A DNA stretch of 64,000 nucleotides. Source: an uncultured Lachnospiraceae bacterium (GTDB lineage: Bacteria; Bacillota; Clostridia; Lachnospirales; Lachnospiraceae). Below, one piece after another: positions 55,252 through 62,852 of this stretch. Where the stretch lies: contig CAJUQJ010000005.1 of the NCBI GenBank assembly GCA_910588215.1, positions 62,001 through 126,000 on the forward strand. Direction: 5' to 3'. The notes beneath the pieces were generated by a model. It had not been told where the DNA came from, did no database searches, and saw only the letters and a list, made by a program, of their open reading frames with translations. How positions within the stretch are numbered: position 1 is the stretch's first letter; each line of letters opens with the position of its first letter. A program made the translations under genes and the position numbers.

Positions 55252-55720
55252 GTGTCGGTTCCGCCTTTCTGTCTTCCGCGCTGTCGTTCATGATGCCAGT
55301 TGCTGTCTGTGTACTGCTTTCGCTTATGTCCTGCGTTGTCAGTGCACTGTCTTCGCTTGTGCTCTGCGTAGTCGGCGTATTGTCTTCGTCTGTGTTCCAT
55401 GCAGTCGGCATATTGTCTTCGTTTGTACTCTGTGCAGTCGCATCATTATTTCTTGCCGCAACGGTTTCCGCCTTCTCGCTCTCGATACGGATCGCCTGGA
55501 TTTTCTTAAGCGTAGCGAAGAAGAGGATACTGGTCACACCAGCTCCTACCGCTGCTTCTGTGATGGCAAGATCGGGAGACTCCAGACAGACCCAGAGTAT
55601 GGACATGATCAGGCTGTAGGACATATAGATCAGGATGGAATTTAAGAGGTTGCGCGAAAAGCTTACAGAGATTGCGCACACCACCAGAAAGCCCAGCAAT
55701 ATAGATTGGAAAATGGTCAT
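55244..55720 (-). CDS. MbhD-like (DUF4040) antiporter subunit with repetitive acidic tail
   Basis: The first 80 residues are the MbhD/DUF4040 domain with three membrane helices: LLGFLVVCAISVSFSRNLL and SPDLAITEAAVGAGVTSIL, which correspond to the MrpA region between its NuoL part and MbhE. The remaining half is a Ser/Thr/Asp-rich tail with four 11-residue repeats, such as TAQSTNEDNMP and TAWNTDEDNTP. The family usually stops after the helices, so the tail is unusual. ATGA overlap couples it to MrpG. Confidence 0.8.
   Translation of the reverse strand: MTIFQSILLGFLVVCAISVSFSRNLLNSILIYMSYSLIMSILWVCLESPDLAITEAAVGAGVTSILFFATLKKIQAIRIESEKAETVAARNNDATAQSTNEDNMPTAWNTDEDNTPTTQSTSEDSALTTQDISESSTQTATGIMNDSAEDRKAEPTHE
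55309..55440 (-). repeat. Four tandem 33-bp repeats coding an acidic tail
   Basis: Four units of 33 bp (starting 55309, 55342, 55375, 55408) share the core TGTCTTCG on the plus strand. They encode 11-residue units of the MbhD-like protein's tail. A more degenerate fifth unit may precede them. Repeat number could change by recombination without shifting the frame. Confidence 0.75.
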
Positions 55721-56151
55721 TTCGTATCGCCTCCTGTTGAGATCACATCATCTGAAAGATGACCCTGCTGTATGACAGAGCCTTCCGATTTTGCGGCAGC
55801 CAACTCGTTTTCCAGTGTTTTCAATTCCGGATAGACGGTGCAGTGCGCTTCCAGATTGTCATTGGTAGCCACTTCCAGCCTGGCCAGCACGTGAGAAGAT
55901 ACCGGGGAAGCCAGCCACAGGAAGACGACGATCAGCAGCAGTTTCAGGGTGGTGTAATTCCAACCCGAGAAGATCATCAGCCCGATCATACAGGAGCTGA
56001 TGCCCAGCGTGTCGCCCATGGCCGTGGCGTGCATTCTGTTCAGCACGTAGCGGAAATGGAATACGCCGAAGATTTCCGTAAAAAAGATCACCAGTCCGAT
56101 CAGCAGGAACACACTTCCGGCAATCAGACGCAGCCATTCAAAAACTCCCAT
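55717..56151 (-). CDS. mrpG: MrpG/MbhC-like antiporter subunit
   Basis: The protein of about 144 residues has the MrpG layout of three helices: LIAGSVFLLIGLVIFFTEI, FRYVLNRMHATAMGDTLG with the conserved RLHA-like motif, and LLLIVVFLWLASPVSSHVL. The C-terminus has a polar tail. I use the ATG at 56151, preceded by AAGGAGGT; an upstream in-frame ATG at 56217 lies inside the MrpF gene. It overlaps the end of MrpF by 14 bp. Confidence 0.87.
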   Translation of the reverse strand: MGVFEWLRLIAGSVFLLIGLVIFFTEIFGVFHFRYVLNRMHATAMGDTLGISSCMIGLMIFSGWNYTTLKLLLIVVFLWLASPVSSHVLARLEVATNDNLEAHCTVYPELKTLENELAAAKSEGSVIQQGHLSDDVISTGGDTK

Positions 56152-56476
56152 CGGACATACCTCCTTGCTCTTCTGCATCTTCCTCCGGATGCTCCGCCTT
56201 ATGCCGCTTTTCCTCATAGATTCCGATGTACACTTTGGACAGGACCACCACGGACAGGAAGCTGATCATGGCATAGATCAGGCAGATATCCACCAGGTAT
56301 CCCTCATCCAGCATCAGCGCCAGAATGGCTATCATCACCATGACCATGGTGCCCATCATATTGACAGATACAAGACGGTCAGCGATGCGCGGTCCCTTGA
56401 CGGCACGGATCAGGCAGGGAAAAAGCATGACGGCCAGGATGACCAGTATTGTAATGTAAAGATTATGGTATAGCAT
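56138..56476 (-). CDS. mrpF: MrpF/MbhB-like antiporter subunit
   Basis: The 112-residue protein has three membrane helices and the MrpF motif VKGPRIADRLVSVNMMGTM (R-x-x-D-R). LSVVVLSKVYIGIYEEK closes the domain, followed by an acidic tail. The ATG at 56476 follows GGAGGTAAAA, which is part of the dispersed repeat copy C; an earlier codon at 56536 lies within the MrpE gene and is rejected. It is a small structural subunit of the antiporter. Confidence 0.87.
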   Translation of the reverse strand: MLYHNLYITILVILAVMLFPCLIRAVKGPRIADRLVSVNMMGTMVMVMIAILALMLDEGYLVDICLIYAMISFLSVVVLSKVYIGIYEEKRHKAEHPEEDAEEQGGMSDGSF

Positions 56477-56515
56477 TTTTACCTCCGTTCCGAAGCGCTT
56501 TGCGCTGAGGACGCG
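56477..56515 (-). repeat. Dispersed repeat carrying a ribosome-binding site, copy C
   Basis: On the minus strand this reads CGCGTCCTCAGCGCAAAG, CGCTTCGGAACGGAGGTAAAA, placed right against the MrpF ATG. It matches the 3' part of the copies at 8245 and 9421. AGCGC-AAA-GCGCT is a perfect small hairpin here. The 5' third of the repeat is missing, as the MrpE gene ends just upstream. Confidence 0.7.
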
Positions 56516-56525
56516 CACAAAAGAA

Positions 56526-56990
56526 CTAATGCACATTCTCTATTCTCTCCAGTAGTTCTACAAATATGGACGAATCGATACCAACCGCCAGATCCTTGTC
56601 CAGGCAATGAACGGTATATTCGTCATCCTTAAGGCTGACGGTGATGGTGCCCGGGGTCAGGGTGATAGAATTAGCCAGGAGCACTCTGGCAAAGGTCGAT
56701 GTGAGATTCGTTTTAAAATGGATCACGACCGGTTCAAGCTCGTACCTGGAAGAGTAGATCATCTTAAAGACTGCCATATTTGCCTTCAGGATTTCTGTTA
56801 CCAGGACAAATACATAGTGAATCAGCAGAAAGAACCTCTTGCAAAGCCAGATATCATCACTTGGCCTGTAGCCGAGGAACCGGCAGATAAACCAGTAGAT
56901 TAGCCCGGATACCACAACGCCAAAGGCGGCAATCTCCAGGGTAAACTGACCGTTAAAAATGATCCATATCAGAAAAAATACAAGATACAT
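56526..56990 (-). CDS. mrpE: MrpE/MbhA-like antiporter subunit
   Basis: The 154-residue protein has two or three N-terminal helices (LVFFLIWIIFNGQFTLEI, FGVVVSGLIYWFICRFLGY) and the MrpE motifs TLTPGTITVSL and YTVHCLD. The ATG at 56990 follows AAGGAG; the codon at 57029 has no ribosome site. It is the first gene of the operon, about 85 bases from a strong promoter. MrpE is needed for antiporter function in other bacteria. Confidence 0.87.
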   Translation of the reverse strand: MYLVFFLIWIIFNGQFTLEIAAFGVVVSGLIYWFICRFLGYRPSDDIWLCKRFFLLIHYVFVLVTEILKANMAVFKMIYSSRYELEPVVIHFKTNLTSTFARVLLANSITLTPGTITVSLKDDEYTVHCLDKDLAVGIDSSIFVELLERIENVH

Positions 56991-57080
56991 ATTCACCACT
57001 CCTTCGTATGAATTCGCATCAGTTTGCACTATTTTGGCCTGTTTCTTCTTATTAAAAAGTGAAACAGATTAACCTTTGCA

Positions 57081-57109
57081 ATTATGTATCCATCTGCGGG
57101 AAATGTCAA
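57081..57109 (-). promoter_or_regulatory. Near-consensus promoter of the Mrp operon
   Basis: On the minus strand TTGACA (57104-57109), a 17-base spacer and CATAAT (57081-57086) form a strong vegetative promoter. The predicted transcription start is near 57074, about 85 bases before the MrpE start codon. Confidence 0.75.
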
Positions 57110-57170
57110 GAGGGGGAAGAGATAAGAAAGTGTAAAAGTTTATAAGAGAATAGTAACCAGGCATCCAGCC

Positions 57171-57225
57171 CAGGCGGTATATTATCAGGCGGTATATTGA
57201 AATCCGCTTGACCGTATGCTAGGAT
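57171..57225 (+). promoter_or_regulatory. Possible promoter with 13-bp direct repeat
   Basis: CAGGCGGTATATT occurs at 57171-57183 and again at 57186-57198. The second copy touches the possible -35 box TTGAAA (57197-57202), followed by a 17-base spacer and TAGGAT (57220-57225). The spaced repeat could be an operator for a regulator of the next gene. Confidence 0.45.
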
Positions 57226-57277
57226 AAAGGAGTGGAACAGGATGCATGAGAGTGTGAAGCGAGAGGAATGACAGGAC

Positions 57278-58798
57278 ATGCGCAAAGTTTTTAATACTGA
57301 TGGATACTGTGATCCGGAACTGCACTATATGGTCGATCTGTCCGGCCGCCTGAACGAAATCAGAGCTATGGTGGATGCCGGACAGTATTTTACGGTCAAC
57401 AGAGCCAGACAATATGGAAAAACAACAATATTGACAGCACTTGCCGCTTTTCTGGAAGAAGAATATGAGGTGATCAGTCTGGATTTTCAGACGATCAGTT
57501 ATGCTGATTTTGCATCCGAGCAGAATTTCGTCGCAGCTTTTTCGGAGGAACTGTTGGAAAACGCAGCCCATATTCCTGCAGAAGTGAAGACAAAACTGGC
57601 GCAGTATGCCGCGGGCCATCCATACAGGGCAACACTGTCGGCGCTGTTTCGAACGCTGACTGAATTCTGCAGACAATCAGACAAAAAGATTGTGCTGCTG
57701 ATCGATGAAATAGACACGGCCACGAATAATCAGGTATTTATCGATTTTCTTGCCCAGCTTCGTGCGTTTTACCTGAAAAGAAGAAGGATGCCGGTCTTCC
57801 AGTCAGTGATTTTGGCCGGAGTTTATGATGTAAGAAATATCAGCCGGAAAATCCGTCCGGAGGAAGACCATAAAGAGAACAGTCCGTGGAATATAGCGGC
57901 GGACTTTCTGGTAGAAATGAATTTTTCGGTGAAAGATATAGAAGGGATGCTCTCTGCATACGAAAATGATGTGCATACAGGAATGGATGTAAGCGGGATT
58001 GCGGCGCTTTTGTTTGATTATACGGCAGGTTATCCTTATCTGGTATCACGGCTCTGCAAGTTCATGGACGAACGGATTATGTGTAATGCCTGGACAAAAG
58101 AGGGATTTATGGCGGCATTGAAAATGCTGATGGAAGATGATAATCCGCTCTTTCAGTCGCTTATGAATAAATTGAATGACTTTCCGGAGTTGAACCAGCT
58201 TCTTGTGAGGCTGCTGTTTCAGGGACAAAGCATTGCATATAATGCAGATAGCATTGCGGTTCAGCATGCACGGATGTTTGGTTTTGTAAAAGTAGCAGAT
58301 TCGCTGGTCTTGCCTGCAAACAGAATTTATGAGATGCGGCTGTATAATAAATTTCTACTGGATTATAGAGAACAAAACAGCGTTATTTATACAGAAGGTT
58401 CGCGGCAGCGAAATCAGTTTATCGTAGACGGGCATTTGCATGTCAGATTGGTGCTTGAGAAGCTTGTAGAGGCTTTTGACTCTCTGTATGGTGATCAGAA
58501 TGAGACATTTTTGGAAGATGCCGGAAGAAAATATTTTATGTTGTTTCTCAAGCCGATCATCAATGGCACCGGTAATTGTTATGTAGAAGCACAGACAAGA
58601 AATAGGGAACGTATGGATCTGGTCATTGATTATCAGGGAGAACAGAGTATTGTCGAGATGAAGATCTGGCATGGAAACAGCTACAATGAGAGAGGTGAGA
58701 AGCAGCTTTCGGAATATCTGGATCATTTTCACTTAAAGAAAGGATATATGCTGAGTTTTAATTTTAAATCGTCCACTATAATACCAACAGGATATTAA
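57278..58798 (+). CDS. AAA-ATPase-like protein with C-terminal PD-(D/E)XK nuclease domain
   Basis: The N-terminus matches the AAA-ATPase-like family (PF09820 type): FTVNRARQYGKTTIL is a variant P-loop and IVLLIDEIDTATN the Walker B segment. The C-terminus (about 440-500) has the PDDEXK_9-type core: RMDLVIDYQGEQSIVEMKIW (Asp and Glu-x-Lys) and RGEKQLSEYLD. Such proteins are frequent and multicopy in gut Clostridia and Bacteroidetes; their function is not known, though nuclease or defence roles are often suggested. An ATG at 57278 is used; the ribosome site is weak. Confidence 0.85.
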   Translation: MRKVFNTDGYCDPELHYMVDLSGRLNEIRAMVDAGQYFTVNRARQYGKTTILTALAAFLEEEYEVISLDFQTISYADFASEQNFVAAFSEELLENAAHIPAEVKTKLAQYAAGHPYRATLSALFRTLTEFCRQSDKKIVLLIDEIDTATNNQVFIDFLAQLRAFYLKRRRMPVFQSVILAGVYDVRNISRKIRPEEDHKENSPWNIAADFLVEMNFSVKDIEGMLSAYENDVHTGMDVSGIAALLFDYTAGYPYLVSRLCKFMDERIMCNAWTKEGFMAALKMLMEDDNPLFQSLMNKLNDFPELNQLLVRLLFQGQSIAYNADSIAVQHARMFGFVKVADSLVLPANRIYEMRLYNKFLLDYREQNSVIYTEGSRQRNQFIVDGHLHVRLVLEKLVEAFDSLYGDQNETFLEDAGRKYFMLFLKPIINGTGNCYVEAQTRNRERMDLVIDYQGEQSIVEMKIWHGNSYNERGEKQLSEYLDHFHLKKGYMLSFNFKSSTIIPTGY

Positions 58799-58820
58799 CA
58801 GGAACAGGAGAAAAGAGGAA

Positions 58821-59750
58821 ATGAAACATTTAAAATATCTGGTGATCGGGGCAGGCGGCACAGGTGGGAGCATCGGCGCCTATATGACGGAGGCGGGTAA
58901 AGACGTGACTTTGATCGCGCGCGGGGAGCATCTTAAGCAGATGCAGGAGCACGGCCTGCGGATGGAGACGACAGCCAGGGGAAACTATACGGTACAGCCG
59001 ATCAAGGCAGTGGATATGGAGCATTATGAGGAGCGGCCGGATGTGGTCTTTGTCTGTGTGAAGGGATATTCCCTGGAAGAGACTATTCCTTTTATCAGGA
59101 AAGTGGCAGGACAGGACACGATCGTGATTCCGATCCTGAATATCTATGGGACAGGCGGCCGGATGCAGGAAAAGCTGCCAGGGCTGCTGGTGACGGACGG
59201 CTGTATCTATATTGCGGGAGAGATCAAAGAGCCGGGAACGATCCTGCTGCGGGGAGATATCTTTCGCATCGTATATGGGGTGAGAAATTCGGAAGAACTC
59301 AGGCCGGAGTTGTTTATGGTGGCGCAGGATCTGAAGGAAAGCGGTATTGAAGGTGTGCTTTCCGACAACATCAGGCGTGACGCGCTGCAGAAATTCGCGT
59401 ATGTGTCGCCAATGGCGGCCTGCGGCCTGTATTATCATGTGTCGGCCGGAGAAGTGCAGAAGACCGGGAATCCACGGGATACCTTTGTGAAACTGATGAA
59501 GGAGATCGATGCACTGGCGGTGGCCATGGGAGTGCCGTTTCTGGTGGACATCGTGGCGACGAACCTGCGGATTCTTGACACGTTAAATCCGGAAGCCAGC
59601 ACTTCCATGCAGAGAGATGTCTACGCGGGCAAGCACTCGGAGATTGACGGACTGATCTATGAAGTGGTGCGGATGGGGCAGCGGTACGATGTACCGGTGC
59701 CGACCTATGAGATGATCGCGAAGAAAGCAAAGGCAGACGGATTGTGCTAG
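58821..59750 (+). CDS. Ketopantoate reductase (ApbA/PanE) family protein
   Basis: The 309-residue protein has the N-terminal NADP-binding loop YLVIGAGGTGGSIGAYM and LIARGEHLKQM, the strand VVFVCVKGYSLEETI, and the helix DALQKFAYVSPMAA that carries the conserved Lys of the family. It is predicted to reduce 2-dehydropantoate or a related 2-keto acid with NADPH. No other pantothenate genes are near, so the true substrate could differ. GAGGAA precedes the ATG, 22 bp after the preceding gene, and it may share its promoter. Confidence 0.88.
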   Translation: MKHLKYLVIGAGGTGGSIGAYMTEAGKDVTLIARGEHLKQMQEHGLRMETTARGNYTVQPIKAVDMEHYEERPDVVFVCVKGYSLEETIPFIRKVAGQDTIVIPILNIYGTGGRMQEKLPGLLVTDGCIYIAGEIKEPGTILLRGDIFRIVYGVRNSEELRPELFMVAQDLKESGIEGVLSDNIRRDALQKFAYVSPMAACGLYYHVSAGEVQKTGNPRDTFVKLMKEIDALAVAMGVPFLVDIVATNLRILDTLNPEASTSMQRDVYAGKHSEIDGLIYEVVRMGQRYDVPVPTYEMIAKKAKADGLC

Positions 59751-59757
59751 AATTTCC

Positions 59758-59767
59758 GGGGGGGGGG
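59758..59767 (+). repeat. Homopolymer G10 tract
   Basis: Ten consecutive G residues lie 8 bases after the stop codon of the ketopantoate-reductase-like gene. It is non-coding here, but it is a likely site of length variation or sequencing error. Confidence 0.8.
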
Positions 59768-59928
59768 TCAGTATGGAGTACCAGTCAGGAACACCTTAGG
59801 ACAGGCTATAGGCCAGAAGCATCGATTTTAGTGTAAACAAAGACCCCGCTGCAAGCAGCCACTTGGCTCGTTGCTCGCGGGAATAAATAGAATGGAACAG
59901 AGGGTTTGCAGAGAGGATAAAACAGCTT

Positions 59929-60132
59929 ATGGAAACGGAAAAGAAATTTAAGGAGAAGTATCTGGCGGGAGAGATTGCCTTTGAGGAGATTGACGATTAC
60001 AGTCAGGAGTGGGGATTCAGCGACGAACCGGTGACGCTTCGGGAATATCTGGGACTGAATGCCGAGGAAGAAGATGCGTGGGTGAGCATCGGGGATGAGG
60101 CGCTTCGGGAGCTGCTGGACCGGCAGAAATAA
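59929..60132 (+). CDS. Small acidic protein of unknown function
   Basis: The 67-residue product is rich in Glu and Asp (EEDAWVSIGDEALREL) with no signal peptide or membrane helix. I do not recognise a family. The ATG lies behind an AGAGGAT region with weak ribosome-site match. The coding call rests on its base composition and codon pattern, which match neighbouring GC-rich genes. It may be translated with the next gene. Confidence 0.5.
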   Translation: METEKKFKEKYLAGEIAFEEIDDYSQEWGFSDEPVTLREYLGLNAEEEDAWVSIGDEALRELLDRQK

Positions 60133-60188
60133 GGGCTTGCATGCTGTGGATTTTTTCAAGGTAAAGAGGAAGGCAGGGTGAGGAAAAT

Positions 60189-60452
60189 TTGAGATTGTTT
60201 CAGCGAGAAAAAGTGATCACGGTCAGCGACAGCAGACAGAAAGAGAAGATTCAGGAAGCATTTGTGCAGCACAAGATTGAATACAAGATCAAAATAAAAG
60301 AAATCATGCAGAAGAATGCCATTGACACAGCTAGATTAGGGAGTTTGGGGAATAATAAGGTGAAGTTTCAGTATTCTTTCTATGTGGACAGAGAAGACCG
60401 TCAGCTGGCGGACGATATTGTTAAATCCATAAGATTTAGTTTATCATCATGA
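60189..60452 (+). CDS. Small protein of unknown function
   Basis: The 87-residue product starts at a TTG (LRLFQREKVITVSDS) following GTGAGGAAAA. It has alternating strands and helices (REKIQEAFVQHKIEYKIKI-like) reminiscent of small domains that bind partners or signals, but no family was firmly recognised. No membrane helix. Its stop overlaps the start of the next gene as ATGA. Confidence 0.5.
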   Translation: MRLFQREKVITVSDSRQKEKIQEAFVQHKIEYKIKIKEIMQKNAIDTARLGSLGNNKVKFQYSFYVDREDRQLADDIVKSIRFSLSS

Positions 60453-61216
60453 ACCATTTGCCGCATATTGTATGTTTTGTTTATAATGCAAAGGTTTTCG
60501 ATTTAGAGAGAGGTATTGTGTTGAGTCTGAATAACGGAGAGCGTGGAAAATCAGAAGCAGAATTATGTCATGAGTTAGGAAAGCCTAAGGACTTTGCAGA
60601 TAAGCTCGTAGATGGAGATAAACGCAATAGATTCTTCTTTAATATAATTACATATATTAGTAGTATATTAGCGATATGCATACTTACTGTTTACATTTTT
60701 TACTCTCTTAATCCTATTTATTGGGGAATGCTGGCAATTACGGTTTCGATTTGCGTATGGAATTTGTGTGGCGGTGTTTGTTTAAACGAGATTTTTGATG
60801 ATTCGTCACAATATAGATGTAAATATATACTTTATTGTATTGCTTCGTTTGTTGTAGTTGTTTTGCAGCAAGTAATTACATTTTTACTAAATACTTGGCA
60901 TAGAACAGCGAATACAAATATATTTGCAGAGTATATTTATATGTTTTATTACCTTTCTATATTAGCTGTGATGATCTCAGGGATATTACTGGTTTTAACT
61001 ATATACCGGCTATTAAACGGAAGTTATTTATCGATATGTGTTCTTCCGTTATTGGTTGGGCTGATCTGTTCTGCCTTGTCTTTTATAACGTATATCAAAG
61101 CATTTAACGGCCTAAATATATTTTCCTCAATGTGTTCTATTCCATATATTTCTGGCTTTATGCTTTCCCTTATCGTATTTTTAATTAATAATTATAAATT
61201 AGAACAGTACTCATAA
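60449..61216 (+). CDS. Membrane protein with partial HAAS/DUF1700-like N-terminus
   Basis: The short N-terminal stretch KSEAELCHELGKPKDFADKL looks like the second half of a HAAS domain, which is common in DUF1700 proteins near PadR regulators. After it come about six membrane helices (NIITYISSILAICILTVYI, IASFVVVVLQQVITFLL and others). A full HAAS domain would need another 30 or so residues, so the start may be truncated. The gene is very AT-rich compared with its upstream neighbour. No ribosome site is evident before the ATG at 60449. Confidence 0.6.
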   Translation: MNHLPHIVCFVYNAKVFDLERGIVLSLNNGERGKSEAELCHELGKPKDFADKLVDGDKRNRFFFNIITYISSILAICILTVYIFYSLNPIYWGMLAITVSICVWNLCGGVCLNEIFDDSSQYRCKYILYCIASFVVVVLQQVITFLLNTWHRTANTNIFAEYIYMFYYLSILAVMISGILLVLTIYRLLNGSYLSICVLPLLVGLICSALSFITYIKAFNGLNIFSSMCSIPYISGFMLSLIVFLINNYKLEQYS

Positions 61217-61644
61217 CGATATAGCCTTTAAATAAATTATCCGTTATACAGGCTCAATTTACTAATCGTCGAATGAAATGTGCGTGCATATCCTGTTCTC
61301 TGGGGCACATGAAAAGATTAATGAGTATGAGTAGAAGCAGAGGTAAGGAGGCCTGCATGCGCCACTTTTGAAGAAGTAGGGTAAGTGAATGAGTCAAGAA
61401 CAGTGAGAGGCGACATAGGGGTCTCTCACTGTTCTTATGGTGGAGTAATTGATAATACATAGGTATTTCGGTAATCGGTCAGAAAAGCACATATAGACAA
61501 TTTCTTCCTCAGAGAATGGCTCAATACGGATTGAATCATACTGAAGTATTTAATCTACAATGCTTTTTATCAGGCATGCGAATTTTTATCAGAGCATACT
61601 TGATTTGAATCATTATAATATAATCCTGAATAGGAGTAGGATAA
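61217..61644 (+). other. Gene-poor region with a 13-bp hairpin
   Basis: No convincing gene is seen. AGAACAGTGAGAG (61397-61409) and CTCTCACTGTTCT (61423-61435) form a perfect 13-bp stem that could act as a terminator, although no U-run follows. The right end holds the likely control region of the PadR gene. Confidence 0.45.
61601..61624 (+). promoter_or_regulatory. Possible PadR promoter/operator
   Basis: TGATTTGAATCA (61601-61612) is a 5+2+5 palindrome directly before two overlapping TATAAT-like boxes at 61614-61624. PadR regulators often repress their own gene, so this is a candidate operator. No good -35 box is seen at standard spacing. Confidence 0.35.
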
Positions 61645-61956
61645 ATGGAATCACAAATGAACCGCGGGATATTGGAATTATGTATTCTTTACCAATTTTT
61701 ATCAATGGATTATTATGGTTACGATATCATGGAAAAAATGCGTCCGCTTTTTCCGGATGTGAAAGACAGCACTTTTTATGTCATTTTGCGTAGACTCAAC
61801 ACGAAGGGTTACACAGAAATATATTATGGTAAAGAATCAAATGGTCCACAAAGAAAATACTATAAAATTACTAAAGAAGGTAAAGAATATCTAGACCATT
61901 TAATCCAAAGTTGGCGGACGATAAAAGATATTGTTGAGCACTTAGGGATCAATTAG
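61645..61956 (+). CDS. PadR family transcriptional regulator
   Basis: The 103-residue protein fits PadR winged-helix regulators: NRGILELCILYQFLSMDYYG, then YDIMEKMRPLFPDVKDSTFY, VILRRLNTKGYTEIYYG and QRKYYKITKEGKEYL. It has the short C-terminal helix for dimerisation. PadR proteins usually control nearby transporters or HAAS-type membrane proteins. AGGAG precedes the ATG. Possible targets are the HAAS-like gene upstream or the LanFEG-like operon that faces it. Confidence 0.88.
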   Translation: MESQMNRGILELCILYQFLSMDYYGYDIMEKMRPLFPDVKDSTFYVILRRLNTKGYTEIYYGKESNGPQRKYYKITKEGKEYLDHLIQSWRTIKDIVEHLGIN

Positions 61957-61983
61957 TTGCTATGAGGGCAGTTAGATTTCGTA

Positions 61984-61999
61984 GCATGGATGTCCATGC
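61984..61999. repeat. Short perfect palindrome after padR
   Basis: GCATGGA-TG-TCCATGC is a 7+2+7 palindrome between the convergent PadR gene and the ABC transporter operon. It could be a protein-binding site or part of a bidirectional terminator. Confidence 0.35.
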
Positions 62000-62022
62000 G
62001 GCCCGCTCAAGTGTATCACAAC

Positions 62023-62062
62023 CAATGAGTCCCGTGGTAATAATGAACCGCGGGGCTCATTG
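62023..62062. terminator. Hairpin at the end of the ABC transporter operon
   Basis: CAATGAGTCCCGTGGT (62023-62038) pairs with ACCGCGGGGCTCATTG (62047-62062) over 16 positions including wobble pairs, with an 8-base loop. It lies 9 bases past the last gene of the minus-strand operon. There is no strong U-run, so intrinsic termination is likely but not certain. Confidence 0.55.
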
Positions 62063-62071
62063 CAGCATACA

Positions 62072-62800
62072 TCACCGCTCATGTCGCCGCAATCCCGCCA
62101 CAGACAACCCGCAAAACAACACCGCATAGAAAACACAGGAGAGCACAAATACTTTTCCATCGATCTCCATCTGCGGATTATTGGCGCGCATGCCGAAACT
62201 GTAAAGGGAATAGGGATAGAAGAGTCCCAGTCCCTGGCTACCAGCCAGCAGGCCGCCGATGCCGCCTACCAGGCTGATACCGATGGGAATGGCGAAGGAG
62301 CGGATCACCATGGAGAGGGCAAGCTGGACGCAGCAGATGACGATACCGCCCAAGGCGCCGCAGAGAAACCACTCCAAGGCTTGAGGCGGAAAAGAGGCAT
62401 TCAGACCACATAATCTGCCGCACAGAAAGTACAGAAAGAAGATCCAGGCATTGCCCAGCACGACCATCTTTGCCGCCTGGAAGAGTTTGCCCAGGTAGAG
62501 GCACAGCAGCGGTACGGGTGTGGTCAGAAAGCTGTTCCAGTTGGTCCGAAGGTGCTCTAAGCGCCATAGGTAGGAACAGAAGGTGCCGATCAGCGCCGGC
62601 ATAAAGAAAAGGCACAAAAACAGCGAATGCTGTGACCAGAGGCTGAACCATTCGTTTTGCAGGACGCCCTGATTTGCAAGATAATTGTTGGTGCCGAAGA
62701 AGGCCGACAGGACTGGCAGTGCAAAGAAGGCCAGCCAGACAGGGCTGCGTTTCAGTTTCAGGCGTTCTGCCTTGATCGTTCTCATTAAGTGTGTATGCAT
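62072..62800 (-). CDS. ABC transporter permease, lantibiotic-immunity (LanG/MutG) type
   Basis: The 242-residue protein has about six membrane helices and the layout of LanE/LanG permeases: TIKAERLKLKRSPVWLAFF at the N-terminus, LFFMPALIGTFCSYLWRLE, and LEWFLCGALGGIVICCVQL. Such permeases pair with an ATPase to export or detach lantibiotics or bacitracin-like peptides. The ATG at 62800 follows AAAGGAGAG; a more upstream codon at 62893 is inside the preceding gene. No lantibiotic synthesis genes are in this window. Confidence 0.8.
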   Translation of the reverse strand: MHTHLMRTIKAERLKLKRSPVWLAFFALPVLSAFFGTNNYLANQGVLQNEWFSLWSQHSLFLCLFFMPALIGTFCSYLWRLEHLRTNWNSFLTTPVPLLCLYLGKLFQAAKMVVLGNAWIFFLYFLCGRLCGLNASFPPQALEWFLCGALGGIVICCVQLALSMVIRSFAIPIGISLVGGIGGLLAGSQGLGLFYPYSLYSFGMRANNPQMEIDGKVFVLSCVFYAVLFCGLSVAGLRRHER

Positions 62801-62852
62801 AATGTTCTCTCCTTTTTTTGAAATATTGTCTAACTGTGCGGTTGGATGCCGC

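Noticed and set aside
61480..61620. Protein-like stretch (QFLPQRMAQYGLNHTEVF) before padR
   Set aside because: Too short, no start with a ribosome site and no recognised family; at most a gene remnant.
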